A stretch of 64,000 nt of DNA from Favolaschia claudopus (Eukaryota; Basidiomycota; Agaricomycetes; Agaricales; Mycenaceae), in assembly GCA_037176885.1 (NCBI GenBank), contig JAWWNJ010000142.1, positions 434,001 to 498,000 of the forward strand. The letters are read 5' to 3'. A program made the translations under genes and the position numbers. Positions 22,368 through 33,907 of this stretch are shown in pieces. The notes beneath the pieces were generated by a model, which searched no databases, was not told where the DNA came from, and worked only from the letters and a program-made list of their open reading frames with translations. The stretch's first letter is position 1, and every line of letters starts with the position of its first letter.

Positions 22368-22373
22368 CCCCCA

Positions 22374-22760
22374 TTCACAACCCCCCCCTTTTGCGAGATG
22401 AACAAAATTCACAAACCCCCCCTAGGGGGGGTTGTGAAAAAAATTGCGACTCAAAACGCGTTCTGCGAGCAACTCGCACGAAAATCCATAACCCCCCCTG
22501 GGGGGGGGTTGTGAAAAATTTGACTCCAACGCAGAACTGGCGCGAAAATCCATAAACCCCCCCGGAGGAGGTTATGAAAAAATTGGGTCTCAAACGCATT
22601 TTACGAGCAACTCACACGAAAATCCATAAACCCCCCCGGGGGGGGTTATGAAAATTTGCGACTCAAAACGCGCTTCACCAAAAAATGGAACGAAAATTCA
22701 CAACCCCTCCCTGGGGGGGGTTGTGAAATTTCTTCAACTCGCAAAAGGGGGGGTTGTGAA
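22374..22760. repeat. Tandem array of C-tract/G-tract palindromes
   Basis: Five complete inverted repeats at 22408-22438, 22484-22515, 22548-22578, 22622-22653 and 22697-22727, spaced 64-76 bp. Each has the form TTCA(C/T)AA-C7-centre-G7/9-TT(G/A)TGAA and can fold into a hairpin of about 14-15 bp. The linkers are also related to one another (GCGACTCAAAACGCG and GCACGAAAATCC-type blocks), so the true unit is hairpin plus linker. The ends carry half-units facing each other: 22374-22397 (TTCACAA-C8-TTTTGCGAG) and 22738-22760 (CTCGCAAAA-G7-TTGTGAA), nearly perfect reverse complements. Non-coding in all frames. It lies downstream of the NRDE2 stop and about 275 bp upstream of the Byr4 start, both on the minus strand. 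Confidence 0.9.
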
Positions 22761-22861
22761 AAAAAGCGACTCAAGTGCACTTCGTACTCGGACAAAAAAT
22801 GCGACTCACACACGACCCTCCCTTTGTAAGAGACGCAACTTTAAAAATAAAAGTAACCTTG

Positions 22862-22916
22862 CCGTCAACAACACAACAAGAATTGGTGCCTCGTATGTAC
22901 AGTCAATATGGAAGTC
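22862..22916. repeat. Right copy of the direct duplication, overlapping the NRDE2 3' end
   Basis: Partner of 22302-22367. It includes the last codons of NRDE2 (ending KRLPY then the stop at 22903-22905) and the first bases of its 3' UTR. Because the coding end is functional here, this copy is probably the original. Confidence 0.6.
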
Positions 22917-25900
22917 GCTTCCTGTACGCCCTAGCCGCATCAACAATCTCATCGTCGTCGTCGTCCACCTCCATATCCCCGCCATTCTCCTCCTCCCAGC
23001 CCTCCAGCAGCTCATCCAGTCCCCGCCGCAAACGCACCCCCCGCTCCGCCATCGTATCCGCAAATCCGTCAAGCTCTTGTGCACTGAACACCCCCCTCAA
23101 CGCCCCAAATGCAGTCAAGTACAGCTCTGTCTGCTCATCAGCACTCGCCGAGGCAGCACAATCCCTTGACTCACCTTTAACCAACGGGCAATCGCCAATT
23201 GCCCGAAAGAGTATCTTCTTCGCACGATGTAGCTGCCCAGCCCGAATCTCGAACTCGATGTAGATCCGCCACAGCGTCGCGCTCCGCCTCGTCCTGCAAC
23301 ATTGAATGAGCTGCGTCAGTATGTTCCGACAATGCACGCACCGTTCGCTCTCCACCGCCGCCGCCAACCCACTCCTCGTCCGTTCCACTTCCGCCTCCCA
23401 ATGCATCTTATCCCATCCAGCTACCCACACCTCCTCAATCCTCCTCACCACATCCTTCTCAACAGACCCACCCTCCCCAACCAGATTCCGCACCTTCCCC
23501 CACACCCCCTGCCCCTTCTCCGACTCCAAAAACAGCCCCAACAGAATAGAGTTGCTCGGATACACCGAGATAGCCTTCTCCGCCCGCTCCCTCAGCAACG
23601 CTGGCGGCATCGGATTCCGCAAAATCGTCCCATACCGATAGAGCAACAGCAACTCGTCCAACAGCAACCTTTCGTGCCCCAAACTTCCCTCCTTCTCGGA
23701 GGCCAACCAAGCATCAAATATCCGTAGAGCCTGCTCCGGATCACTGCTCGTCAACAGCTCCAATAAAGCTCGCAGATTCACCCATGCCCCACGCGCTTCC
23801 GCCTCCCCCGCCGTCTTGGCGTGGTCGTCCAAGTTTCGTTTAGCCCGCAACAGCATAACACCTCCAGATCCTTCCACACCCGCCGAACGCAAGATCACCT
23901 TGACCGCAGCATCGGCCTGACCGGCGAGCCATTCCAGCTCCGCCCAGTCCCACCACAGCCCAGCAATGCCTGGCCGCGCCGAAGAAGACGGAGTTGCGAG
24001 CACCGTTTCGTACACTTTCCGAGCATCGTCGGGTCGGTCACGTAATAACTCCAGTCGCGCATGTGCTGCCCAATGAAATATCGAGTCTGGCGCCGTGGAA
24101 AGAAATTTGCGTGAAAGTTTGAGGGCACTTGAAAGTTTAGTACGGATGAGATTGAGATACATGGCAAAGAATGAGCTTACCTTTTGACGCTGCTCGCAGC
24201 AACGAAAGCCAGAGTCAAGACGTCCCAGTGTACATCGTTATTCCCCAACCGCAGTTGTTCAAACACGCGCTCAATGAACGCGACATCGACGCCGCTCAAA
24301 TCCTGCTTTGTCCAAACCCCCCTCCGATTTGCATCAGCAGAGGGAACACCCAGCGGATTGAGCACGCCCCGACCCGCCGATAGGATAGGATTGCGCAGAC
24401 CACTAGCATACTCTCGCTCTCGCCCAACAATCACACCAGCCACCGCATCGTTCGTAATCCGACTCTGCTGCGCCTTGGGAAACAGCGCATCCAGAAACAT
24501 CGGTCGAGTGAAATACGCGTGACACCATCTGTCGTCCCAGTCGACTGCAGCCTCGCTCTCTGTAGCCATGAAACCAGGCAAATGAAGACCGAGAACCGTC
24601 AGCCAGGCATGCCGCAATACATCCTTCGCGGCGCTCGAATTCAGATCGAGCAACGAATCTCGAATATCAGAGAATAAGATGGTGGAATACGGATCCGAGT
24701 CTGCTTCCATATCTGTGGAACGACGGGGGATGAAGAGTGTGCGATCTGCGAAAGACTCGGAGAAGCTGAACTTCCGATATGGGTCCAGATCTTGTATGGA
24801 ACTGAGACCAGGCTGGGATGGCGGCGGAGCCAACGAAGGCCGTCCGGAAGAGTACCACGAGTCCCATCCTTTGGCACCAGCCTCTCCCAATCTGGGACAC
24901 TCGGATTCCCAAAACTCTTCCAGCCCGTCGAGACGGACTTGCAACGGCAGCCCATACAATGCTTGCGGTATCTGAAAAGTCCTACATCGAGCCTGTCAAA
25001 GAGGCGACTAAAAAAACTTTGATAGTAAGGGACATACAGTTCAGTCTGCGCCTGGAACATTGCTGTAGCTCTCTCCCCATATCCTGGCAATAGAATAAAT
25101 GAAAGTTTGCAAGAAGAAAAGCAAGCTAACCGGCCATCTGAAAGGCGACTGCCAGCCGCCAAAAAATGCGCACTTGTCCGACCTCGTCGTTGTGTATAGC
25201 TGCCGATGCTCTCTTCGCGGTTTCGGTGACAGCAGATATATCGCTGCTTTTCCTTATACGCCATTCTAACCACTCCATCCATATCTCCACCCCCTTCACA
25301 ACTCTCAATGCGTCCTCCCACTCAGCGCGCAGCTTGCTGTCATGCCAAATCTCTTCCCCGGCTTGAAGGTATTTGATTCGGAGAAGACAAGATTCGGCAT
25401 TCCCGTCGACCGCGATAGCGCGCGCAAGGATGGAGACGGAGACCTCGGAACGCGCTCTGGTTGCGTTCTTGGAAGTTATAGGAACTGTCAACAGGGTATG
25501 CGAGAGTAACGACAGCCAGTTTGGGAAGGAGCGACGGTCTGTGGCCAGACGCTCGTTAAGCAACCGTAGAGTAGCCGTATGAGAATCCGGAGAAGTATTT
25601 TCTTCGTCCGAGTCGTCGTTTTCAGACTCGCCCTCGCTGGAAGAGTCTGAATCCGAATTATCGCGAGCTTTCTCAATAGAGCGGTATGACTGCTCATTAG
25701 CGTGAACAGCGCGAGAGGGGAGACGTAGGAAGCCGTCCTGTTCTTCGTACTTCGAAGATGAGACGGCATTGACGAAACTACGCGTCGGTTTGCGAGAAAG
25801 GAGAGCGCGCGAAGACCCGTCGGTTAAACTGGGCATCTGGAAAGACCCTGGTCAGAATTTAGCCCAAGTCTCAATGAGACGAATCTCAAATACCTTTCTT

Positions 25901-26265
25901 TTACCAGGAGGGCCTATCTCTATCCCATTACTCGTTCGAAATATAGAATAGGACGAGGGGAGTCCCAGAATGGATCGACCCGCAATGCGATATTTTGGTA
26001 CATCCTTCGAGTGTATGCTGCCGTATTGAACGTTAAGAGGGTCCCCTTTACGATCCACATAGTAGAGACGCGATCCAGACTCATGCACACGCTCTTCGAC
26101 AGGTAGTTGTGGGTCGTGGTGAACAGACTTGGTCTTTGGAACGTCACGGTCCTTGTCGCGTTTTCGCTTGCGTTCCTTTTCCTTTCCTTTAGATTTGGAT
26201 GAAGGAGGAGCAGAAGAGGTCGAAGGGAGGTCTGGAAATGAGGAGAACGAAGGGACAAAGGACAT
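22903..26265 (-). CDS. NRDE2: NRDE2-family protein (RNA silencing/nuclear RNA surveillance)
   Basis: The start MSFVPSFSSFPDLPSTSS is followed by a lysine-rich stretch and the conserved N-terminal block LYYVDRKGDPLNVQYGSIHS, DVPKYRIAGRSILGL and GIEIGPPGKRK, then SLTDGSSRALLSRKP. The central and C-terminal HAT/TPR-like helical repeats read LSLLSHTLLTVPITSKNATR, IFWRLAVAFQMAGYGERATA, LEEFWESECPRLGE, DPYSTILFSDIRDSLL, LRHAWLTVLGLHLPGF, YPSNSILLGLFLESEKGQG and LWRIYIEFEIRAGQLHRAKK. The acidic tail ends KRLPY. In other organisms NRDE2/Nrl1 binds the MTR4-type helicase and acts in nuclear RNAi, splicing-coupled RNA decay and R-loop control. Exons are joined by about four short introns. It is head-to-head with NIP7 (107 bp). 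Confidence 0.9.
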
Positions 26266-26372
26266 TTGGAGGTGGGCACAAGTTGGGTTGTGGTGAGCGC
26301 CAATCAAATTGATCTCGGCAAAGACATTTCTGCTCTTGCACCCAACCGCCATAGTCACCTCTGGTCCACACG

Positions 26373-27149
26373 ATGCGTCCCTTGACAGAAGATGAATCCC
26401 GCGCCGTGTTCGAAAAGCTGGCAAACTATATCGTTTGGTCGTTTTTCTGATTCTCCGTACTACTCTCAAAAAAAATGCAGGGCAAAAATCTCGTTCACCT
26501 AATTGACGGACCGTACTGCTTCAGACTGCAAAAAGACAGGGTCTTCTATGTTTCCGAAGACTCCATGCGACTCAGTATCTCTGTTGCTCGTCCAAATCTT
26601 GTATCGCTCGGGACATGTTTCGGCAAGTTCAGCAAATCCGGGAAGTTCAAGTTGCATATAACATCTCTGGATTACCTCGCAAAATACGCCAAATACAAAG
26701 TAAGGCTTTGCTTTCGGGATCCGATTTCATCGTTGACGATACTGCAGGTATGGATAAAACCCAACGGCGAAATGCCCTTTTTATATGGCAATCATGTCCT
26801 CAAAGCTCATCTTGGACGCATCACGGAGGACACGCCGGAGCACCAGGGTGTGGTTGTTTATAGCATGAGTGATATGCCGCTGGTATGTTCCTTGTTCACT
26901 TCGCTCTTATGCGCTCTGAGGTTCGTTCAGGGCTTCGGTGTAACCGCGAGGGCGACTGTTGACACTAGAAAATTAGATCCAACTTCAATCCTTGTATTCC
27001 ATCAGGCGTGAGTATCTTTTTCATGCTTAGAACGCTCGCTTAATCAGTTGACAGAGACGTCGGAGAGTATCTACGAGACGAGGTAATATCAGCCAGTTCT
27101 GTGTGTGTTTTAACAAGACTCATTTCAATGCTAGGAAACACTTTTCTGA
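26373..27149 (+). CDS. NIP7: 60S ribosome biogenesis factor NIP7
   Basis: Starts [20 protein letters not shown] and continues [99 protein letters not shown] and [20 protein letters not shown]; the C-terminal PUA domain ends [13 protein letters not shown]. The last exon is only 15 nt (27135-27149) and supplies ETLF plus the stop, exactly the family terminus. NIP7 is a nucleolar PUA protein needed for 27S pre-rRNA processing. A small deletion compared with most homologues is seen after HLID, where the usual RPDE is shortened. Confidence 0.93.
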
Positions 27150-27342
27150 ACGCTAGACAAGATTTCCTGCTACTAATCTCACCCAAACATCTCCGCGCTC
27201 GATTCGAAGTGCTCGGCCGGGCCAGTGGTGGTGATGCCTTCATGCTCATTACTTTTTGGTTGTATTTTCATTGGAACAGCAATTCATTGTTTGGAATACG
27301 AGGTCAACACATGCACATGTGAAGTAGCTTCTTAGGTACCGT

Positions 27343-28875
27343 TCAGGCGGAAGGATACGCTCCGGCCGCAAAGTTGTCAATCTCGCCAGCCCTTATGCGA
27401 GCAGGTTCCACTTCATCGCCATCATACGTGACGGGGGCCCAGTTCTTGCCATGGGCAACAGTATGCAAGAGGTCCAATCGGCTGTAGTTTCCAAGCACGT
27501 CCGCAACTATCTTGACTTCGTCGATTTTGGACAACGAAATATCGGCATAGATGATTTCTTCAACACCAGCATCTTTGGCCTTGGCTAGGGTTGACCCGTC
27601 GGGGCCGTAGATCTGGGAGTCTCCCGTTTTAGTTGTTGAACAAACCGCGTGAAAACACTTGCCGTGGCAAAGCCGCCACCAGGGAAAGTGAACCAAGGGA
27701 AGCCCGTCATTTTCATCTTTTCGGCGCCCGCTTCGCTGACCACATGGCAGCATGCGAGTCCAAAGCTGCCAGATTCCATTGCGACCATTTGAGTCATTCG
27801 GGAACTTGCCTCGCCACTGACAATATAAGGGGAGTTGCCGGTGCCAGGAGGGAAGGCAGGCCACCAGCCGCCTACGAATATCTGCGGATATTGAGAGTAG
27901 AAGTGCGTCTTGAACCAAGGCTGTAAAAGGGATCAGTACGCGGTCAAAAATATTGACTGAAGCCTAGTACCTGAATATGCTCCCAGCAGTTGAGGCTGCC
28001 CAGTCTATGGGCAAGTCGACAGAGTCAGAGATTGGGTCCGGGTGAGGGGCACAGTGCAGACTTACCTGCCGAATGGGGTCTGTACCACATTGTGAATCGA
28101 TTGAGCTGAGGAACCAATGAAATTGTGAAAATCTATTCCGCAACTCAAACTCACCGCTTCCATCACCGAAGACGGTCTTTTCATAGTGGGTAGGCTGGAT
28201 GGGCGTCTGTTAATACAGTTCATTCGCCTCTCGGCGCGAGACAATCCAAACTCGCCTTGATTTTCCGGCGGTGGTTGGCAATCCTGCCGTCGGGAAGGAT
28301 GGTTGCCTGAGCTATGTAGAGACTACCTTCATGAAGGCTCAGTATGATTGATTTTATGAATTCAGATTCATTACCGCCGTCGCGCTCAGCGAACCCCACT
28401 ACAATCGTCACATCGCACTCCTTGACTGCCTCGCGGATCCTATCCATCTCAGGAGAGTGAAGTGCAAGCGCATTGGCTTGGTATTCTTTCAACACAGTCG
28501 CAGTCACAATGAAATTGTTGGCCTGAGCCGATCGTAAGGACAAAGTCGTAACAAAATCGGAATAGCGAACCCAAGGAGTCCATGGATAACCTTGTGTCAC
28601 CCGTGTAAGCAACGAACGTGTCGAGTTCCGCAGCAAAGACCCTACCGGGAATAAAGACTTCAGGAAAGCCGATGATTTTCGCGCCTTCCGCGGCCGCCTC
28701 TCGAATTATCTTGATGGTTTTGTCGACGCTACCTTGGAGATCAAGCCAAACCCTACAGCCCGAAACATTTGGAATTTGTCTTCCCCGGCATATTGTGAAC
28801 ATACGGTTCAGCCTGAACAGCGGCGACCTTGAAAATCTCGGTGGAAGAATTGGACGGGGTAAGGGTGATAGGCAT
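27343..28875 (-). CDS. Nitrilase/cyanide hydratase-type carbon-nitrogen hydrolase
   Basis: Starts [20 protein letters not shown] and reads [35 protein letters not shown] (catalytic Glu), [60 protein letters not shown] (catalytic Lys), [20 protein letters not shown] (catalytic Cys), [40 protein letters not shown] and [20 protein letters not shown]. All three residues of the Glu-Lys-Cys triad are present. The intron next to the lysine (28195-28255) is GC-AG; if missed, the frame stops after RRKIK. The CWEHIQP signature places it in nitrilase branch 1, which converts nitriles to acids or amides; the substrate cannot be assigned. Many short introns. Divergent from SEC39. Confidence 0.9.
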
Positions 28876-29566
28876 GAGTGATGAGGACTCGGGGTGGTGG
28901 AAAATTGCTTCATTAGTTGCAGTATTTATTCAGAAGTCGCTCCCAAGTTGATCCTGGTGGAAAGTAAAGAAGACTATTACAAAGCATCGATACGGAGCAA
29001 TTCGGTGAAAGAGTTGGCTTTCTAGTGGGAAGGAAGGGAAAGTCTTTCAGTCCGTGGGCAAGTCGGACGGCATTGCAGAGGCTTCGAACCGCCATGAGCA
29101 CGACATAGAGAAGGCCAAGTTGAAGTTGTGACTAGCATAAGAAATTCTCGGCGGCGAAAGAAAACCGGCTAAGGACGGTAGTTCTTCGAAAGGGTACAAA
29201 AATTGAGCCGGCGAGAACAAAATGTCGGAATCGGAAGGGAAGAAGACGGACAAGCTCCGTGGTTGTTTGACGTCGGGAACAGAGTCGTAGAAAAACGGAG
29301 GCATGTAGACAGCCATACGAGAAGCGACAGAGAGATATTCGGTTTGACGGCACAGGCTAGGCTAAGTAGCTCAGAAGTCAGAGCCATACGGGAACTAAAC
29401 CAGAAGAATTTGCACAGTACTATCGCCAAGTCACGGTCGCCCTCCGGGCACCGCGTCTAAGTAGATAGTGTACTTGTTGCGGTATAGAAATGCTGGTACC
29501 AAGTCACGGTTAAGGGTAGGAAGGATTGATGGCGCATCGGCCGACGTGCCCGACGCAACTTAAGTA
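28876..29566. other. Intergenic promoter region between nitrilase and SEC39
   Basis: 691 bp between two divergent start codons. Two overlapping open frames of 85-89 codons occur (29047-29316 minus, 29203-29460 plus), but neither resembles a known protein, and they are antisense to each other. No repeat or RNA gene seen. It presumably holds both promoters. Confidence 0.5.
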
Positions 29567-32500
29567 ATGCCTTCACCTCAGCACTGGCTTGGACTGCTGG
29601 ACAATGAGCTTACCGTGGAGAACATACCGTCGACGCTGAACTCTATAAAGGATGATTTATGGGTCGCCGCTGCCTGCGTTGACCGTGTTCTCGACGACGC
29701 CGCAGTTCAACGTGTTCTATTGGAAACAGGCCGTGAACGGACAGCAGCAGCCCTTCGCCGGTCTCAAGCCACAATTGCTGCACTCCAAGACGATTCGGAA
29801 GGCGCAGAACAGCTCAACCCGTCTAATGCCCTCACATCCCATTTCACTAATCTTCCTGCCGACGCACAACTATGTGCCATTCGAACACTCATCCTTGACC
29901 GGCTCGATCGTTTGAACACTTATGTGGAAATATGCAAGGTACCTCCAAATGGCTCGTATGATACACAAGACACGCAGGACGAATGGGAGGATGACCCATG
30001 GGCAGATGACGCCGACACGCAGAAAACGGCCGAACCACCATTTACACTCTCGGCTTTCCTCACACACTCTCTCCTCCGTTCAGCGCGCGTATTAGCATTG
30101 CATCAATGGTTTGGTGCTCTGGGCATTATGCTTGAACGACATTCACCCCATCTATGGCCGTACCGTCTGTTTATTCTGGATGGAATCCCAGAACATGCGG
30201 CCCCGTTGTCGTACGTCGAGCTGCTCCCTGCAGTGAATACAACCACCAATTTGGAGAAGGTGTGGCCCTCGAACTCATGGCGGACTGAACCGGATTGGTC
30301 CGAAACACCACAAGTCCGTAACGCCCTTCCGGAGACGGCTCTAATTCCCGACCTCTCGCCAGCCTTTGCTGAACCTTCGGCAGTACGCCACGACGAGCCG
30401 CTATCCCCCGATCAGATCTCACAATGGTACAAAACACGCATTCAGCAAATCATCTCGTTGACGGGGATGATAGACGTTGCGTTAGCGGTCGTCCAGCATG
30501 CGGCACCCCAGAGTGTGCCGGGCCTGGATGAGATGGGTGAAGAGCTCAGTTTGCTAGCTCGTCTAGTGTACGATGCCCCACAAGCTGACGACGGGATGGA
30601 CGATGACTGGACGCTGGACCGGTGGTCCGCTATGGATCCAATTGCCGTAGTCAGAGCATATCTCGCTCATTCCACTCCTGATTCTCTGGCCAAGGATATT
30701 TGGCGTCTTGTAATGCCGTACCTGTTTGTGCTAGAATCCCGAGCGGAACGTGCTGGCAATCCGGATCCCAACATACAAACACGCATTCTCTACGAGTACA
30801 TCCTCAATGTACCGTTAGAAACAGCTGCCGCTGTATTTGAGGCTTCCAAGCCGATTCTTCCCAAGGCGCAGAGAATCATACAGAACGATGAAGAAATGGC
30901 GCGCCTGGCTCTCGCGTGCTTATACGGAAGTAACAGTCTCGAAGATTGGACAACAATGAGTCAAATTTTCGAATGCTTACCAGCATGGGATATCAGCCGA
31001 GACGATGAACAGGAGGATGCTGCAGATACCACTATCGTCTCTCTTGGTGCTTATGTGACGCCGTCAACGACACGACCCCATTGTACAGCCTCCGATTTAC
31101 TGATTTTCTTCCAACCGCTGCCTTTGAGCTCTTTGTCGCGCGCGCTAGATATTCTCGATGTTCACCTGGAATCAGGGGAAATTTTATCACGCTGGAGCGT
31201 TCCTGCTCCTCTGCGATGGTTCCTCCAAAGCAATTCGGATATTGCTGAACAACGTGCCTGGGCCAATCGCATGGCAAGAAGGGCGGGGGGCACCGATGAT
31301 AAATTGAACACCGTGGAGGACTGGGAGTGGCTCCTGGAGGATATGTTGAAGCTGACTGGCAAGGGAGACAGCGGTATTCGCGGTGCATTCGGTTTGTTGT
31401 CCGAGGACGAGGTTCTACGCATTTTTCTGAGTGGGCTGCTCAGTACTGGCAGTAGGTGCGCTCTCAAAGCTTTGAAGCACGGTCTGATCTGTCTCCCGTA
31501 GATTTCAGCGTGACGAAGGCGGTCTTAGTCTCCCCCAAAAATAAACTCTCTCTGAGTGCAGAGGCTCTCGAAGACATATGTTTATCTTGTTCTCGAGAAC
31601 TATACGACAACGCGAGCTCCGGTAATTATACTTATGGTGACATGAAACTTGCTTACGAGTGGTGCGTTCTAATTCGCTACCAAAGTTGAACGCTAAACCA
31701 GAGGATATAGTTTGGACGTCCCACCGCCGTCGGAACGTCTCTCAAAGGAGAAGGAGTTCATCGAAGCCACCTCGCGTCTATCTTCCTTCAATGTCATGTC
31801 TGCTCCAGGCATACCCATCTCTCCTCTCGAGATTCGTTTGACCAAAGACCGCCTATCCCTCGTATCAAGAGTCCTTTCAAGCAACAACGATGCCTACAAG
31901 CACACCGAAGTCATTCTCGATCTCGTCCATAAACTCGGGTTAGGAAATAGTGTTGTCGCGGAAGTCAAAACACTAGCCATGCTGGCGGATACAGCTCTGC
32001 AAGCCGAAGATTTTATCCGCGCGTATGAAACCAGCGAGCGGATGATTGATACCGTTTCGTCGCTTCGCTCATCCTACCCGGAACTCGACACTCCCGATGT
32101 GCAAGAGGCGAGTGAGGTCTGCTGGGTTGCGTGCTATCAATTAGGTCGCCAGCCCGAATTCGACGATGTCGATAAAAAGCTGTCCCTGCTAGGTCGGGCT
32201 CTTGAGTTGTGCCGGCCCGACAAGCTACACGATGTTCTTGTAGCATGGCGTCGCTTGGAAAATGAAGACATCGAGGCTCGGGAGGGAAGGCTTTCCTCAC
32301 GGCATGATGGCAGCGCCAGAAAGTCCAACACCCCAAATACCACGACGTCTTTGCGATCGCGTCTTCAAGACTTCCATTTACCTTCCCCTCCGCTTCTCAA
32401 CACGCCCGACGCGGCTGCCCTAGCAAGCCGGACGTTCCGCAGTGTTGCAGCAAACTTCCCATTCTCGGTCACAGGCCGTGGGCGGCCGTCTTCACTTCAG

Positions 32501-32617
32501 GAGGAGGAAAGATCGTCGCGGAGTGGCAGCAGGAGAAGAGGAGAAGGTGATGAACTGGCGTCTCAAGCAACACGCGTATTTTCTAAGGGTATTGGCTGGT
32601 TAATCGGAGACGATTAG
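29567..32617 (+). CDS. SEC39: Sec39-domain protein of the Dsl1/NAG tethering complex
   Basis: Three exons (29567-31451, 31502-31661, then from 31711 to 32617) encode about 980 residues. The start MPSPQHWLGLLDNELTVENI leads into a helical protein. Recognisable blocks include SHFTNLPADAQLCAIRTLIL, LLRSARVLALHQWFGALGIM, WYKTRIQQIISLTGMIDVAL, LARLVYDAP, DPIAVVRAYLAHSTPDSLAK, ILYEYILNVPLETAAAVFEA and ACLYGSNSLEDWTTMSQIFE; the C-terminal part has LSLLGRALELCRPDKLHDVL then VAWRRLENED. This order matches the Sec39/NBAS helical domain, which tethers COPI vesicles at the ER with Dsl1 and Tip20. The tail (after about residue 900) is Ser/Arg-rich and ends GIGWLIGDD. Confidence 0.85.
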
Positions 32618-32684
32618 CGATATTACTATTATTAGCATCATCTGTTATGACCGTGGCACGAATGAAGCTTGGCAGGTACCTCCC

Positions 32685-33648
32685 ATGGCCTCGAAATCGT
32701 TTGCGAGTCCGGAACGCAAGTCCGCTCAAGTTGTCTGTTTATTGCGACTTAGATGTGGTGCAGATTTTACGCAAAAGAATGGCAAATGGTCGTGCAACCT
32801 CTGTAAACCAACCAACCACGATCCAGCTCATATGAACTTTCGCACTGCTATTCAACATGAACGCAACTCTGTGCAGCATGCACAGAATGTCCGAGAAGCA
32901 AATACGTGGTGGAATCCGGTGGGAGAAGACGCTGCTGTTTGGAACGCTCCTCTGGAGGTCAGGCTGATGCCGTGCGCAGGCGATTGACTAAATTCACGAT
33001 ATTAATAGGAAGACCCGCCCTTGACGAAACAAGAGATTCAGATTCGTGAACACCAGTACCACGTCGAACGCGTCGCCGATATCGTCCCTTACTGGATCAA
33101 ATGCGTAGACGCTGCGGCCAAAGGGCAAGAATCATGTTCAATCGACGCGAGTCGTATTTGAAACTGCGAGTATCACAGACAGGAACTACGACTAGAGCCC
33201 TTTCTAAATTCTCTTCACGACGCATCGGACTCCTGGGCAACATCGAATGATTATTGGGGACCAGCACCGGGACTGGGTTGGGAGGCTGGAGGCGGTTGGG
33301 GACCCGATGTTGCAAAATCTAACGGTTCATCTGGTCTCAGCTCGCGGTGGCGTACGGGTTCAGTCGCGAGTGAAGAAAGCCCAACGACAGGATATGCTTT
33401 CGTTGAGAATTTTGCACGCCAGGAATCTGTGACCGATGTGGATCGTAAACACAGGCTGCACAAGTTCTTCGATGTACTAGGCGCATTCATATTCTTACTT
33501 GCCGGATTTCTGACTGACGCACTGGAAATCAGATGCCCACAGACGAGAAGGTCAAAAAGGCTGGACTCCGTTTCGTCGCCTTGCTATGCACAAAACTGAT
33601 AATTGGCAGATTGACGAAATTGTTCGTTATTTGCGAGAATCCGCTTGA
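32685..33648 (+). CDS. Unrecognised small protein with a Cys-X2-Cys...His motif
   Basis: Starts MASKSFASPERKSAQ, then WSCNLCKPTNHDPAHMNFRT, with C-x2-C followed by His residues, suggesting a U1-type or degenerate C2H2 zinc finger. It continues HAQNVREANTWWNPVGEDAA, PLTKQEIQIREHQYHVERVA, LRLEPFLNSLHDASDSWATS, GWEAGGGWGP and FARQESVTDVDRKHRLHKFF, ending IDEIVRYLRESA. I do not recognise the family; the His-rich tail and helical end suggest a nuclear or RNA-linked protein, but this is a guess. The junction between the second and third coding exons (around 33146-33183) is uncertain: only a 36-bp GC-AG intron (GCGAGT) or a longer GT intron from 33103 keeps the frame. It starts 67 bp after the SEC39 stop on the same strand. 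Confidence 0.6.
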
Positions 33649-33907
33649 TCCTGCGACGCCCAGAAAACGTCCACAAACCCATTTACCCAACTGCTTTGAA
33701 CAGAGTTTGCATATGATCTTTTCTCATCTGTATCTATTATGTCTCACGGGTCCACCCAGCTCTATTCGAGTACACTGTATATTTCACTCACCCCGTTACC
33801 TCCTCCGTCCTTGTATCATCCATTCACAGATTGAAGAATCCCATTTGACCAGAGTAGCATTTCATCGCAGTAACAAAGCGAAATCAAATTTAACATTTGA
33901 ATACTAC

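Noticed and set aside
22374..22760. CRISPR-like array
   Set aside because: The repeated element is a palindrome, and the spacers between copies are related to each other rather than unique. The context is a fungal nuclear genome with no cas genes.
22374..22760. Telomere-like or G-quadruplex repeat
   Set aside because: There is no short telomere unit, and each G-run is single, so a classical quadruplex needs four separate units. Hairpins explain the symmetry better.
28930..29460. Two opposed 85-89-codon frames between nitrilase and SEC39
   Set aside because: They overlap each other on opposite strands, lack family resemblance and lie in the expected promoter region.
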